A stretch of DNA of 19,749 bases from DAOUTW01 sp964523575 (GTDB lineage: Bacteria > Zixibacteria > MSB-5A5 > GN15 > JAAZOE01): contig CAZGAV010000076.1 of NCBI GenBank assembly GCA_964523575.1, forward strand, positions 1 through 19,749, given 5' to 3'. The position numbers and the translations under genes are program-made. Positions 6,806 through 16,880 of the stretch are shown one piece after another (position 1 is the stretch's first letter; each line of letters starts with the position of its first letter). The notes below the pieces were generated by a model. It was not told where the DNA came from. It made no database searches and saw nothing but the letters and a program-made list of their open reading frames with translations.

Positions 6806-7294
6806 ATGAGGATGAATGTTGATATTCAACTGATACTGACACACATGGTCGGTTTTGTCATTACCGTCCTGATTCTGAAGAAATTCGCCTGGGCGCCGAT
6901 TATGGGCGTCCTTGAGGAACGTCGTCAGAAAATCAAGTCGGAATTCGACCAGATCGAAACCGACAAATCCGACGCGGCCGCGCTCAAGGCCGATTTTGAA
7001 GCCAAGCTCAAAGACATCGACAACATCTCGCGTCAGAAACTCACCGAGGCGGTCAATGAAGGTCAGAAGATCGCCGCCGAGATCAAAGAGAAGGGGCGAG
7101 AGGAGGCCAAGGGTATCATTACCCGGGCCAAGTCCGAACTGGATCGTGATGTCCTCAAGGCTCGCGCGGCTCTCAAAGAGGATATGGTCTCGATGACCAT
7201 CGCCGCCGCCGAGAAGATCATCTCGGCCCGGATGGATGACTCGGAGAACCGCCGCCTCATCTCGGACTTCATTGACAGAGTGGAAAAGGCCTAA
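6806..7294 (+). CDS. atpF: ATP synthase subunit b (Fo stator stalk)
   Basis: A 162-residue protein with one N-terminal membrane helix (about residues 8-28) followed by a long charged helix rich in Lys, Glu and Ala, as expected for the dimeric stalk that ties Fo to subunit delta. KFAWAPIMGVLEERRQKI after the membrane segment is typical of the family. The start at 6806 has GGGGGGAT just upstream; an in-frame ATG two codons later (6812) is an alternative. There is a single b gene and no b' gene, so a b2 homodimer is expected. Confidence 0.93.
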   Translation: MRMNVDIQLILTHMVGFVITVLILKKFAWAPIMGVLEERRQKIKSEFDQIETDKSDAAALKADFEAKLKDIDNISRQKLTEAVNEGQKIAAEIKEKGREEAKGIITRAKSELDRDVLKARAALKEDMVSMTIAAAEKIISARMDDSENRRLISDFIDRVEKA

Positions 7295-7297
7295 ACC

Positions 7298-7846
7298 ATG
7301 TTAGCTCAACAGGTAGCCAAAAAATACTCGACCGCGCTGTTCAATATCGTCCGGGACAAGGGCCTGATGGACCTGGCTTCCAAACAATTCGAGCAGTTGG
7401 ATAATCTCGTCAAGAAAGACGATACCCTGCTCCAATTCCTGCTGGCCCCCCATATTCTGGATCAGCAAAAGGTCGCTCTGGTTCGCGATGTCTTCAAGGA
7501 TCGGCTGGAACAGCTTTTCCTCGAGTTCCTGCTGGTTCTGGTGGAAAAGCACCGGATCGGATTCCTTCATGATATTATCGAGGAATTCCGGGCGCTTGTG
7601 GCCGAGGCCCGCGGCATTGCAGTAGCCAAAGTAACGACGGCGATACCGCTTGATGATGACGCCCGCCGCCGCCTGATCGACAGACTGCATGCCAAAACGG
7701 GAAAGACGATCGAGCTGGACGAAAAAATCGATCCCTCGATCCTGGGCGGCATGATCGTCATACTTGGCGATCAGATTATCGACGGCTCGGTCCGGGACCA
7801 GTTGTCGCAATTAAAAGAAGAGTTGATGAAACTGAAAGTCGCCTGA
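7298..7846 (+). CDS. atpH: ATP synthase subunit delta (F1 stator cap)
   Basis: A 182-residue protein of normal length for the family. It has the helical N-terminal domain (VAKKYSTALFNIVRDKG near the start) and the C-terminal motif KIDPSILGGMIVILGDQIIDGS (split here as KIDPSILGGMIV and ILGDQIIDGS), which is diagnostic. It binds the top of the alpha3beta3 head and the end of b. It begins 3 bases after the atpF stop. Its own stop is TGA at 7844-7846. Confidence 0.94.
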   Translation: MLAQQVAKKYSTALFNIVRDKGLMDLASKQFEQLDNLVKKDDTLLQFLLAPHILDQQKVALVRDVFKDRLEQLFLEFLLVLVEKHRIGFLHDIIEEFRALVAEARGIAVAKVTTAIPLDDDARRRLIDRLHAKTGKTIELDEKIDPSILGGMIVILGDQIIDGSVRDQLSQLKEELMKLKVA

Positions 7847-7929
7847 GGAACTTAGCGGTTCGATTTGGGCGCTTCGGTCGTGAGTTATGAACGGAAAAAA
7901 TGAAATTATGGATACAGGAGTAGTGCCTT

Positions 7930-9438
<1,509 letters not shown>

Positions 9439-9450
9439 ACGGGAATAAAC

Positions 9451-10314
9451 ATGGCGACGCTTCGAGACATATTAAAAAGAATCAACTCGGTCAAATCGAC
9501 CCGCCAGATAACCAAGGCGATGAAGATGGTGGCGGCGGCGCAGTTGCGCAAAGCGCAGTTGCAGGCGGAACAATCCCGCCCCTATGCCGAAAAGATGTCC
9601 GAAATGCTTGGCCATCTTTCGGCGGCGGCCACCGACAAGCTGTCTCATCCCTACTTCGAAAAGCGGGAAGTCAAAAAGCAGACGCTGGTGCTGATGACCT
9701 CGGACCGCGGCCTCTGCGGGGCGTTCAATTCCAACCTGATTCGGATGGCCGAAAAATGGCTGGGTGAACGCGACCAGGCCAAAACCGAACTGGTTTGCGT
9801 CGGGCGCCGGGGACATCTCTATTTTCGCCGCCGTCAGTGGGAAATCATCAAAACCTACAACGAGTTCAATGCCGAAATGAAATTCCCCATGGTGCGCGAT
9901 CTGGTCAGCTTTTTGACCGGCCGGTTTATCGATGGACATACCGACGAAATATATCTTCTGTATGCCAAATTCATCAGCACGGCCAAAACGGTCGCGACCA
10001 TCGAGAAATACCTGAATATCGACCGCCCCGCCAGCGAGGGTCATGACGGCGCCGGAGTCTATATTTTCGAGCCGACGCCGGATGCCATTTTTTCGAATCT
10101 CTTGCCGCGTTACGCTCATGTGCGCCTGCAATCGTCTCTGGCCGACTCCTTCGCGTCCGAACATGCGACGAGGATGATGGCCATGACGCTGGCCACCAAC
10201 AACGCCGGCGAAATGATCGATAATCTGACCCTGCAATACAACAAGGCCCGTCAGGCGGCCATCACCAAGGAGATTCTGGAAGTCGTCGGAGGCGCCGAGG
10301 CGCTGAAGGCATAG
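9451..10314 (+). CDS. atpG: ATP synthase subunit gamma (F1 central shaft)
   Basis: A 287-residue protein with the two diagnostic ends: RINSVKSTRQITKAMKMVAA near the N terminus and NLTLQYNKARQAAITKEI near the C terminus, which form the rotating coiled coil. The middle contains LMTSDRGLCGAFNSN, the conserved strand of the gamma Rossmann-like domain. The start is 12 bases after the atpA stop. Length and motifs are ordinary; the stop is TAG. Confidence 0.95.
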   Translation: MATLRDILKRINSVKSTRQITKAMKMVAAAQLRKAQLQAEQSRPYAEKMSEMLGHLSAAATDKLSHPYFEKREVKKQTLVLMTSDRGLCGAFNSNLIRMAEKWLGERDQAKTELVCVGRRGHLYFRRRQWEIIKTYNEFNAEMKFPMVRDLVSFLTGRFIDGHTDEIYLLYAKFISTAKTVATIEKYLNIDRPASEGHDGAGVYIFEPTPDAIFSNLLPRYAHVRLQSSLADSFASEHATRMMAMTLATNNAGEMIDNLTLQYNKARQAAITKEILEVVGGAEALKA

Positions 10315-10409
10315 ATGAGATACCGAAATTCCGGTTTCGCGGGTACGGCGTACTCATGGTGCCGGTGAAATGAGAAAAAAATACAGTATATATAGCGGAG
10401 TTTAGAGAC

Positions 10410-11821
<1,412 letters not shown>

Positions 11822-11822
<1 letters not shown>

Positions 11823-12220
11823 TGTTTAGATTGTCGGTAGTCACGCCGGAACGGGTAATATACGAGGAGAACGTGGTCTCGATCATCGCCCCCGGAGAGG
11901 TCGGGTATTTGGGCATCATGTCCAACCATGCGCCCATCATAACCTCCCTCAAACCCGGTAAGCTGACCGTCAAGGACGGTTCGGGCAAGGAAATCAATCT
12001 GGCGCTTTCCGGCGGGTTTTTAGAGAATTCTAAAAATACCTGCACTATTCTGGCCGATTCGGCCGAATTCGCCGAACAGATCGACCTTGACCGCGCCCGA
12101 GAATCATTGAAACGGGCGAAACAGCGGATCAGCGACGCCGCCGGAGATATCGATCTTCCGCGGGCCAGGGCCGCTTACCAACGAGCCAAAAACAGGTTGA
12201 CGATTTTGTCGCGTAAATAA
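11822..12220 (+). CDS. atpC: ATP synthase subunit epsilon (F1)
   Basis: A 132-residue protein with the N-terminal beta sandwich (VVTPERVIYEENV, then GEVGYLGIMSNHAPIITSL) and a C-terminal two-helix region from about residue 85 (DLDRARESLKRAKQRI) that can inhibit ATP hydrolysis. It is translationally coupled to atpD through TAATG and is the last gene of the operon, followed by a terminator. Confidence 0.94.
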
Positions 12221-12251
12221 ATAGTTGAAAAGCAATACCCCCCTGTTGATT

Positions 12252-12290
12252 AATGCGGCCGGGCGCCCCAAGCGCTCGGCCGCATTTTTT
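12252..12290 (+). terminator. Rho-independent terminator of the atp operon
   Basis: Arms 12252-12266 and 12272-12286 form a 15-bp GC-rich stem (one G-U) around a 5-base loop, CCCAA. They are followed by a T-run to 12290. It lies 32 bases past the atpC stop. Read from the other strand it sits about 20 bases past the selenoprotein gene stop, but no U-run follows there. Confidence 0.9.
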
Positions 12291-12311
12291 ATATAAGCAC
12301 AAAATTCAAAA

Positions 12312-13004
12312 TCACGATTTATTCTGACGGAGCAATTTCTTTTTCTGCAAGTATATGCCGATTATCAGCATCAGAAATATCAAAGCGACTACGCCGCCGA
12401 ATGTCAATGAAGGAGCTTTTCCATTGCTGGGTTCGGAATCAGGCGCGCATTTTTCCCAGTAGTGAAAATTGGTGGAATCACAGCTGGGATATGTGTTTTG
12501 ATCGATGTCGATGCAATGGCATTTGCCGTTATTGCAGATCGTTACCCACCAATATTCCTGGTTGGGTTCTTCATAGCCGGTGACCACCGGCTCAATATCC
12601 GTTCAGTTATGTTCATCGTCTTTCCAGCACCGCGACAGACGATGCCGTTCCTGACACTCATTACCTACAATTCTGCAATTATCAATAATAACGACATAGC
12701 GCCATCTGATCTCTTCCTGCCTGTCGCCGTCGCCGTCGAGATCGTTCACATCCGTTTCCCTTGACACCGGGAGATTTCCCGATACCCCTTCGCAGGAGCA
12801 ATCGCTTGATTCGATATAATAATACCGATCCCATCCCCATGCCGCACAGGCATCGGCACATGAAGTCGCTCCGCTGACATTTTCATCGCAACCGGACCGG
12901 CTGCCATCATCCATCCATCAGAAACAGCATCCGGAATGGGCCGGCAAAGTCTGAAGCAGAACAAGACAGATTATACCAAATATAAACACCGTTAATTGCT
13001 TCAT
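12312..13004 (-). CDS. Predicted secreted, membrane-anchored selenoprotein with two selenocysteines
   Basis: Read through two in-frame UGA codons (12918-12920 and 12603-12605), this gives a 230-residue protein with Sec29 and Sec134. It starts at ATG 13004 behind AAAGGGTGTG. Residues 1-24 are a signal peptide (hydrophobic 5-20, likely cleavage after AHS). The mature end reads GCCFUWMDDGSRSGC, with C27-x-U29. The middle is Cys-rich (CADAC, CSC, CHC), with an Asp-rich DLDGDGD. The tail APSLTFGG, a hydrophobic helix and QKKKLLRQ resembles a C-terminal sorting or anchor signal. Both UGAs have a SECIS-like hairpin. The final UGA at 12312-12314 has none and is taken as the stop. The 108-codon gene upstream is a relative. 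The function is unknown; a redox or metal role outside the cell is inferred from C-x-U. Confidence 0.85.
12576..12591 (-). promoter_or_regulatory. Bacterial SECIS hairpin for Sec134
   Basis: On the mRNA, GCCGGU and ACCGGC form a perfect 6-bp stem closing a GGUC tetraloop. The loop starts 18 nt after the UGA at 12603-12605. GGUC is the apical loop of the E. coli fdhF SECIS, at nearly the same distance. Confidence 0.85.
12888..12904 (-). promoter_or_regulatory. Bacterial SECIS hairpin for Sec29
   Basis: On the mRNA, GCAGCC pairs with GGUUGC (6 bp, one G-U) around the loop GGUCC, which starts 20 nt after the UGA at 12918-12920. The loop has G in its first two positions and GGUC as in E. coli fdhF. 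Confidence 0.82.
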
Positions 13005-13073
13005 CACACCCTTTATCAAACCCAACTTTGAGGCCATCTATCCAACTATTGGCAAAACATTTGACCGCGATTT

Positions 13074-13106
13074 CAATGGCCGAGCAGGTACCCGAACCGG
13101 CCATTG
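13074..13106. repeat. Inverted repeat between the two selenoprotein genes
   Basis: CAATGGCCG (13074-13082) and CGGCCATTG (13098-13106) are perfect 9-bp arms with a 15-base loop, starting 14 bases past the stop of the upstream gene. No U-run follows on the minus strand, so it looks like an mRNA processing or attenuation hairpin and not a full terminator. Confidence 0.5.
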
Positions 13107-13119
13107 TTTTACCCGTATA

Positions 13120-13443
13120 TCAAGTCGTCGCCCGGCGGCGGCGCAAATAGACCGCAATTGATACCATCAGCAAAACCAGAGCCACTCCACCCCAAGGTGT
13201 GAGCGACGGCACACCCATAATATTCGGCGGGGGACCATCGGCACAAGTCTTGCCATCCAAAAATTGACAATGATCCCAACCAACGGCGAGATCTTCACAA
13301 GTCGCCTGGTCGGCAACTCCGTCTGAGCAGGCACGCTGCCCGTCATTGTTCCATCACCAGCACGCTCCGGCCGCCTGAGCCGTCATATTGGCGAATACAA
13401 CCATGACCAGGGCAAGCGTCATAATAATCATCAGTCTTTTCAT
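13120..13443 (-). CDS. Predicted secreted, membrane-anchored selenoprotein with one selenocysteine
   Basis: A 107-residue protein read through an in-frame UGA (13354-13356, Sec30). It starts at ATG 13443 behind GGAAAGGGTGTAAT, the same leader core as its downstream relative. Residues 1-25 are a signal peptide. The mature start reads GACWUWNNDGQRAC, which lines up with GCCFUWMDDGSRSGC of the neighbour, including C-x-U-W and a Cys 9-10 residues later. Further cysteines occur at CEDL, DHCQ and KTC. The C terminus has VPSLTPWGG, a membrane helix and RRRRATT, in the style of IPTL/PEP-CTERM-like sorting tails. It ends at UGA 13120-13122, followed by only weak pairing. A hairpin with GU in its loop follows the internal UGA. 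The function is unknown; TGG-to-TGA decay is the alternative but does not explain the hairpins. Confidence 0.83.
13325..13341 (-). promoter_or_regulatory. Bacterial SECIS hairpin for Sec30
   Basis: On the mRNA, GGGCAG pairs with CUGCUC (6 bp, one G-U) around the loop CGUGC, which starts 19 nt after the UGA at 13354-13356. G is the second loop base and is followed by U, as bacterial SECIS rules expect. Confidence 0.75.
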
Positions 13444-13927
13444 ATTACACCCTTTCCTGACTTGTCGTCCGGCCGTTTATTAACCGACCTGACGCGGTTT
13501 ATTAGACAAATCCACTGTGGGCGAAAACAAACCGATCACATGTTCAGATCTATTGTCAAGCTGTCTCATACTACCCGGCATTATCAAAAAGCTGATCAAG
13601 CCGCCCATTCCAGGAGGCTTTATCGAGCCGTGATGCTCTTCATTTGCTCGGGCCGCGTTCGAGATGTCAACGGGGGAGCGATGCCTTAAAACGCTTCTTC
13701 CAAGCCCAAAGGAGAGGATAAATATTAAGAGTGTAATATCAAAGTTGGCTTTATGATGTCCTGGGCTTGCCCTATGCCTGGAATATAGAGAAGGCTCTGA
13801 ATATATGCAACCTATTTTTGATATTGTACTTAAGTTGTCTTATTTAACGCCGTCGGTATTTGAGGAATTGGCGGAACTCCGGCAAGTGATAACGAAACTG
13901 AGCGGAATGATCGGTAACTTCTGGGCT
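13444..13927. other. 484-base region without a convincing gene
   Basis: It separates the upstream selenoprotein gene from the 3' end of the NtrX-like gene, both on the minus strand. It must hold the selenoprotein promoter; a TTGACA on the minus strand (13559-13554) has no good -10, and a weaker TTGTTT-18-TCTAAT lies closer to the gene. CAAGCCCA (13701-13708) and TGGGCTTG (13762-13769) are inverted 8-mers about 53 bases apart. One short plus-strand frame is listed separately. No tRNA or repeat array is seen. Confidence 0.5.
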
Positions 13928-13951
13928 TTACTCGCCGTTGAGTTTTTTTAG
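13805..13951 (+). CDS. Possible small protein of 48 residues (doubtful)
   Basis: ATG 13805 follows GAGAAGG (13788-13794) and opens a frame reading MQPIFDIVLKLSYLTPS, then VFEELAELRQVITKLSGM and GNFWALLAVEFF, ending at TAG 13949. It is amphipathic with a hydrophobic end. The last 8 codons overlap the antisense NtrX-like gene. I do not recognise it, and it could be chance or the remnant of a longer gene. Confidence 0.2.
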   Translation: MQPIFDIVLKLSYLTPSVFEELAELRQVITKLSGMIGNFWALLAVEFF

Positions 13952-15247
13952 TTTTTTATACAAATGAGATCTTTCCAGACCGAGCCGGCGTGCGGCTTCG
14001 GCCATGTTGCCTTCGCAGTCATCTATGGCCCGCGTTATATAGTCGGTTTCGAATTTATCGACCGCCTCTTTCAATGGCAAAATCGGTCCCGATTGATGAT
14101 GCGGCAGTAGCGATTGGATATCGCTTTTTGAGGCTTTTGGCCGGTTGACGTATATAGATATCCTCTCTGCGATATTCTTCAATTCCCGAACATTGCCGGG
14201 ATATTGATAATGGGACAGAAGTCCCATAGCTGCATCATCGATTGCCACCGGCGGCCGGCCGCTCTGGCGGGCGAAGAAATCAAGGAAGTAATGATATAAA
14301 ATCGGGATGTCCTCGCGCCTTTCCCGCAGCGGCGGAAGATTGAAGGTCACGACATTGAGCCGATAGAAAAGATCCTGGCGAAAATCGCCGTCGTCGACCA
14401 GTTTCAGGATATTGCGATTGGTGGCGGCAACGACATTCAAATCCACGTGCTCGGTCTCGCTGGAACCGACTGGGCGCAATTCGCCGCTTTCCAGGACGCG
14501 CAGTATTTTGGCCTGAGCCTCAGCTTGCATGTCGGCGATTTCATCCAGAAATATCGTTCCCCGGTCGGCTTCGGCAAAACGGCCGGTTTTGTCTCCGACG
14601 GCTCCGGTAAACGATCCCTTGATGTGGCCGAATAATTCCGACTCGATCAATTCCGACGGCAGGGCGGCGCAATTGACCGGCACGAAGCGACCTGCGGCGT
14701 AACGGCTTTGCTCATGAATCATTCGCGCCACCAGTTCCTTGCCGGTGCCGTTTTCGCCCAGGATCAGAAAACGGGTCGAACGCGGAGCCGTAGTTTCGAT
14801 CTCCTTCTTAATTTTCTTTATCCGGGACGAGTCACCTATGAATGATCCGTAAACCAGACGCGACAGGGCCAGATTTTCCTCGCGGAGTTTATCGGCTTTC
14901 AAGGTGTTTTCGATCGTGACCAGAACCCGATCAAGAGTCAATGGCTTTTCGAGAAAATCGACCGCGCCGAGTCGAATAGACTGCACCGCCGTTTCCACCC
15001 CGGCGACTCCCGACATCATCACCACCGGCGGGGCATCGGGGTTTTCCATGATGCTTTGCAACAGATCGACGCCGCTACCGTCGGGAAGCATGACATCCAA
15101 CATAATCAGGTCATAGCGGCCGAGATCCTTTGCCTGTGCCGCCTTGATGTCGATAGCCGTTTCGACCTTGTAACCGCGGCGTCCCAATGCCGCCGACAAC
15201 GTCGCGCGGATTTCGTGTTCGTCGTCGATAAGAAGAATATTAGGCAT
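13928..15247 (-). CDS. Sigma-54-dependent response regulator, NtrX/NtrC family
   Basis: A 439-residue three-domain activator. The receiver (1-115) has acidic D8/D9, phospho-acceptor D51 in LIMLDVMLPDG, S79 and K101. The AAA+ domain (about 133-365) has Walker A GENGTGKE (164-171), the sigma-54 contact loop as GSFTGA (211-216; usually GAFTGA), Walker B TIFLDEI, and an arginine-finger region LFYRLNV. A Fis-type helix-turn-helix ends the protein (NMAEAARRLGLERSHLYKKL). It overlaps the kinase gene by 8 bases, so it is the partner of that kinase. It would activate sigma-54 promoters on phosphorylation. NtrX is the closest style; the exact regulon is unknown. Confidence 0.88.
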   Translation of the reverse strand: MPNILLIDDEHEIRATLSAALGRRGYKVETAIDIKAAQAKDLGRYDLIMLDVMLPDGSGVDLLQSIMENPDAPPVVMMSGVAGVETAVQSIRLGAVDFLEKPLTLDRVLVTIENTLKADKLREENLALSRLVYGSFIGDSSRIKKIKKEIETTAPRSTRFLILGENGTGKELVARMIHEQSRYAAGRFVPVNCAALPSELIESELFGHIKGSFTGAVGDKTGRFAEADRGTIFLDEIADMQAEAQAKILRVLESGELRPVGSSETEHVDLNVVAATNRNILKLVDDGDFRQDLFYRLNVVTFNLPPLRERREDIPILYHYFLDFFARQSGRPPVAIDDAAMGLLSHYQYPGNVRELKNIAERISIYVNRPKASKSDIQSLLPHHQSGPILPLKEAVDKFETDYITRAIDDCEGNMAEAARRLGLERSHLYKKLKKLNGE

Positions 15248-16880
15248 CTTTAATTGGCAGGGTGATTATCACCCGCGCCCCTCCATCGGGTTTATTCAAT
15301 AAATTCATCGTCCCTTCGTGATCGAAAACAATCCGTTGGCAGATAATCAATCCCAGGCCGCTCCCGTGCTTCTTGGTGGAGAAGTATGGAGTCGGCCCAT
15401 CGCTTGTTATTTTGTCTGGAAGACCGGGGCCGTCGTCGTCAATGGTCACGCGAATTAGATTCTCATGCACCGTTAACTCCAGGCGGCAATGTTCGGCTCC
15501 GGCCTCAATGCTGTTCTTGATGAGGTTGATAATAACCTGCCGCATCTGGTCGGGATCAAGATAAAGCGGAGCCTCGCCCAGTTCATTCTCGATGCTCAAT
15601 TTGCCCTGTTCCATCTCGTCTTTGAACAGCACTTCGATATCACGGAAGAGTTGTGCGGCGGTGATCGTCGAAAATTCGGGAGGCGGCATTTTTGCGAAAG
15701 TCGAAAATTGATCGATCAGCCTTTTAATGCGATTAACTTCCCCCTTGATTGTCGCGGCACTATCCTCCAGAATCTTCTCATAGTCGGCCGGGTGCTCGCG
15801 ATAGCTGTGTTTGAGATCGTCGATGGCGATGGATATCGGAGTGAGAGGATTTTTGACTTCATGGGCGATTTTGCGCCCGATACTCTGCCAGGCCGCGATC
15901 TTCTGCGAAACGATCAACCGCTCCCGGTAATCGGTCAATTGCTTCATCATCTGATTGAACGAATCGGCCAGATCCGCAAATTCGCCGCCGCCTGCGGTTT
16001 CGACTGGCTGTGAAAAATCACCAGAGGCGACTCTCAAGGCGCCCCCCGTCAAACTCTGGAATTCGCGCCTGGTCCGGGATGAAAAATAAAGACCGGCCGG
16101 GATAACGATCAATAGTGAAAAAACCGTCACGACGATGACGGCGGTCAGAAAATCGGAGAATAACGATTGCTGATGGTAAGTCAAAAATCGAGCCACCGGG
16201 AAATACTGACCGGTGGAGTCGTAGGCCAGTACCGCCATAAGTCGTCCGTCCTGCCGATAGGGAACACCGACGGCGCCGACCGGAGCGGCCATCATCGTTG
16301 ACGATTCCGTGTCGCTGATATCGATAAATTCCAAATTCGAGCGCGTCACGGCCGCCGCCAGTTTTTTGAAAATACCGTCGAGGAAGATGCCGCCGCGAAT
16401 ATAACCGTTTTCGGTCGGACGACTCAACGCCAGCGACGGGTGCGACCCATGCAGATCATTCTCATACACCAGTCGTCCCTCTGTAGATAGTATCGATGGC
16501 AGGTCGGCGGCGATGCTCTGCCCCACCAGAGCCGGCCGATCGGCGGATACAATGACCTTCCCGTCGGAGTCGAGGTACTCGACAAAGTCCAGGGCCAGCA
16601 ATGGCAAGACATATTTGGGATCGGGCGGCTTCTGATTCTCCAGACCCCATTCCATAGCCTGAAACTCGCGGCTGTCGCTTATATATTGGAGGTCTCTTTC
16701 GATTCGGGCGGAGGCGTTGTCGAGCAGTTCCGTGAATCGTGCACAGGCTGCCGACGCATCGCGGCTTTCGAGTCGTTTGACCTGTTGCGACAATCCGAAC
16801 AGAACGATCGCGGTTATCAAGACGGTGGGAAGAATCGCCGCCAGTACCAGCGCCAGACGCAAACGCCCGGTGAAAGTCAT
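15240..16880 (-). CDS. Membrane sensor histidine kinase, NtrY-like
   Basis: A 546-residue kinase. It has TM1 (about 8-30), an extracytoplasmic sensor region of about 210 residues (32-240) with a PAS/Cache-like look (EYLDSDGKVIVSADRP), TM2 (about 243-266), a HAMP-like segment (272-318), and a DHp domain with phospho-acceptor H340 in IAHEVKNPLTPISIAIDDLK. The catalytic domain has N box LIKNSIEAG, G1 DDDGPGLPD, F box YFSTKK and G2 GSGLGL. HEVKNPLTPI is the NtrY-type H box. There is no separate PAS domain between HAMP and DHp, unlike classical NtrY. The start overlaps the stop of the binding-protein gene as ATGA, and the end overlaps the regulator gene, so the three are co-translated. Confidence 0.9.
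   Translation of the reverse strand: MTFTGRLRLALVLAAILPTVLITAIVLFGLSQQVKRLESRDASAACARFTELLDNASARIERDLQYISDSREFQAMEWGLENQKPPDPKYVLPLLALDFVEYLDSDGKVIVSADRPALVGQSIAADLPSILSTEGRLVYENDLHGSHPSLALSRPTENGYIRGGIFLDGIFKKLAAAVTRSNLEFIDISDTESSTMMAAPVGAVGVPYRQDGRLMAVLAYDSTGQYFPVARFLTYHQQSLFSDFLTAVIVVTVFSLLIVIPAGLYFSSRTRREFQSLTGGALRVASGDFSQPVETAGGGEFADLADSFNQMMKQLTDYRERLIVSQKIAAWQSIGRKIAHEVKNPLTPISIAIDDLKHSYREHPADYEKILEDSAATIKGEVNRIKRLIDQFSTFAKMPPPEFSTITAAQLFRDIEVLFKDEMEQGKLSIENELGEAPLYLDPDQMRQVIINLIKNSIEAGAEHCRLELTVHENLIRVTIDDDGPGLPDKITSDGPTPYFSTKKHGSGLGLIICQRIVFDHEGTMNLLNKPDGGARVIITLPIKDA

Noticed and set aside
10315..10409. Short leader peptide frame (17 codons) between atpG and atpD
   Set aside because: It starts straight after the atpG stop with no ribosome site of its own and shows no attenuator structure.
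12401..12764. Plus-strand frames over the longer selenoprotein gene
   Set aside because: They are shadows on the opposite strand; the minus strand has signal peptide, Cys pattern, anchor and ribosome site.
12907..13104. 65-codon minus-strand frame between and over the two selenoprotein genes
   Set aside because: It is the continuation of the upstream gene's frame past its natural RRRRATT end, has no ribosome site, and overlaps the next gene's signal peptide in another frame.
12312..13443. UGA read as tryptophan throughout (alternative genetic code)
   Set aside because: UGA ends several normal genes here at their expected lengths (for example atpH at 7844 and atpI at 5600, where the next gene start overlaps it), so a general reassignment does not fit.
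13462..13689. 75-codon plus-strand frame
   Set aside because: No ribosome site, no recognisable motif, odd composition, and it lies in the upstream region of the selenoprotein gene.
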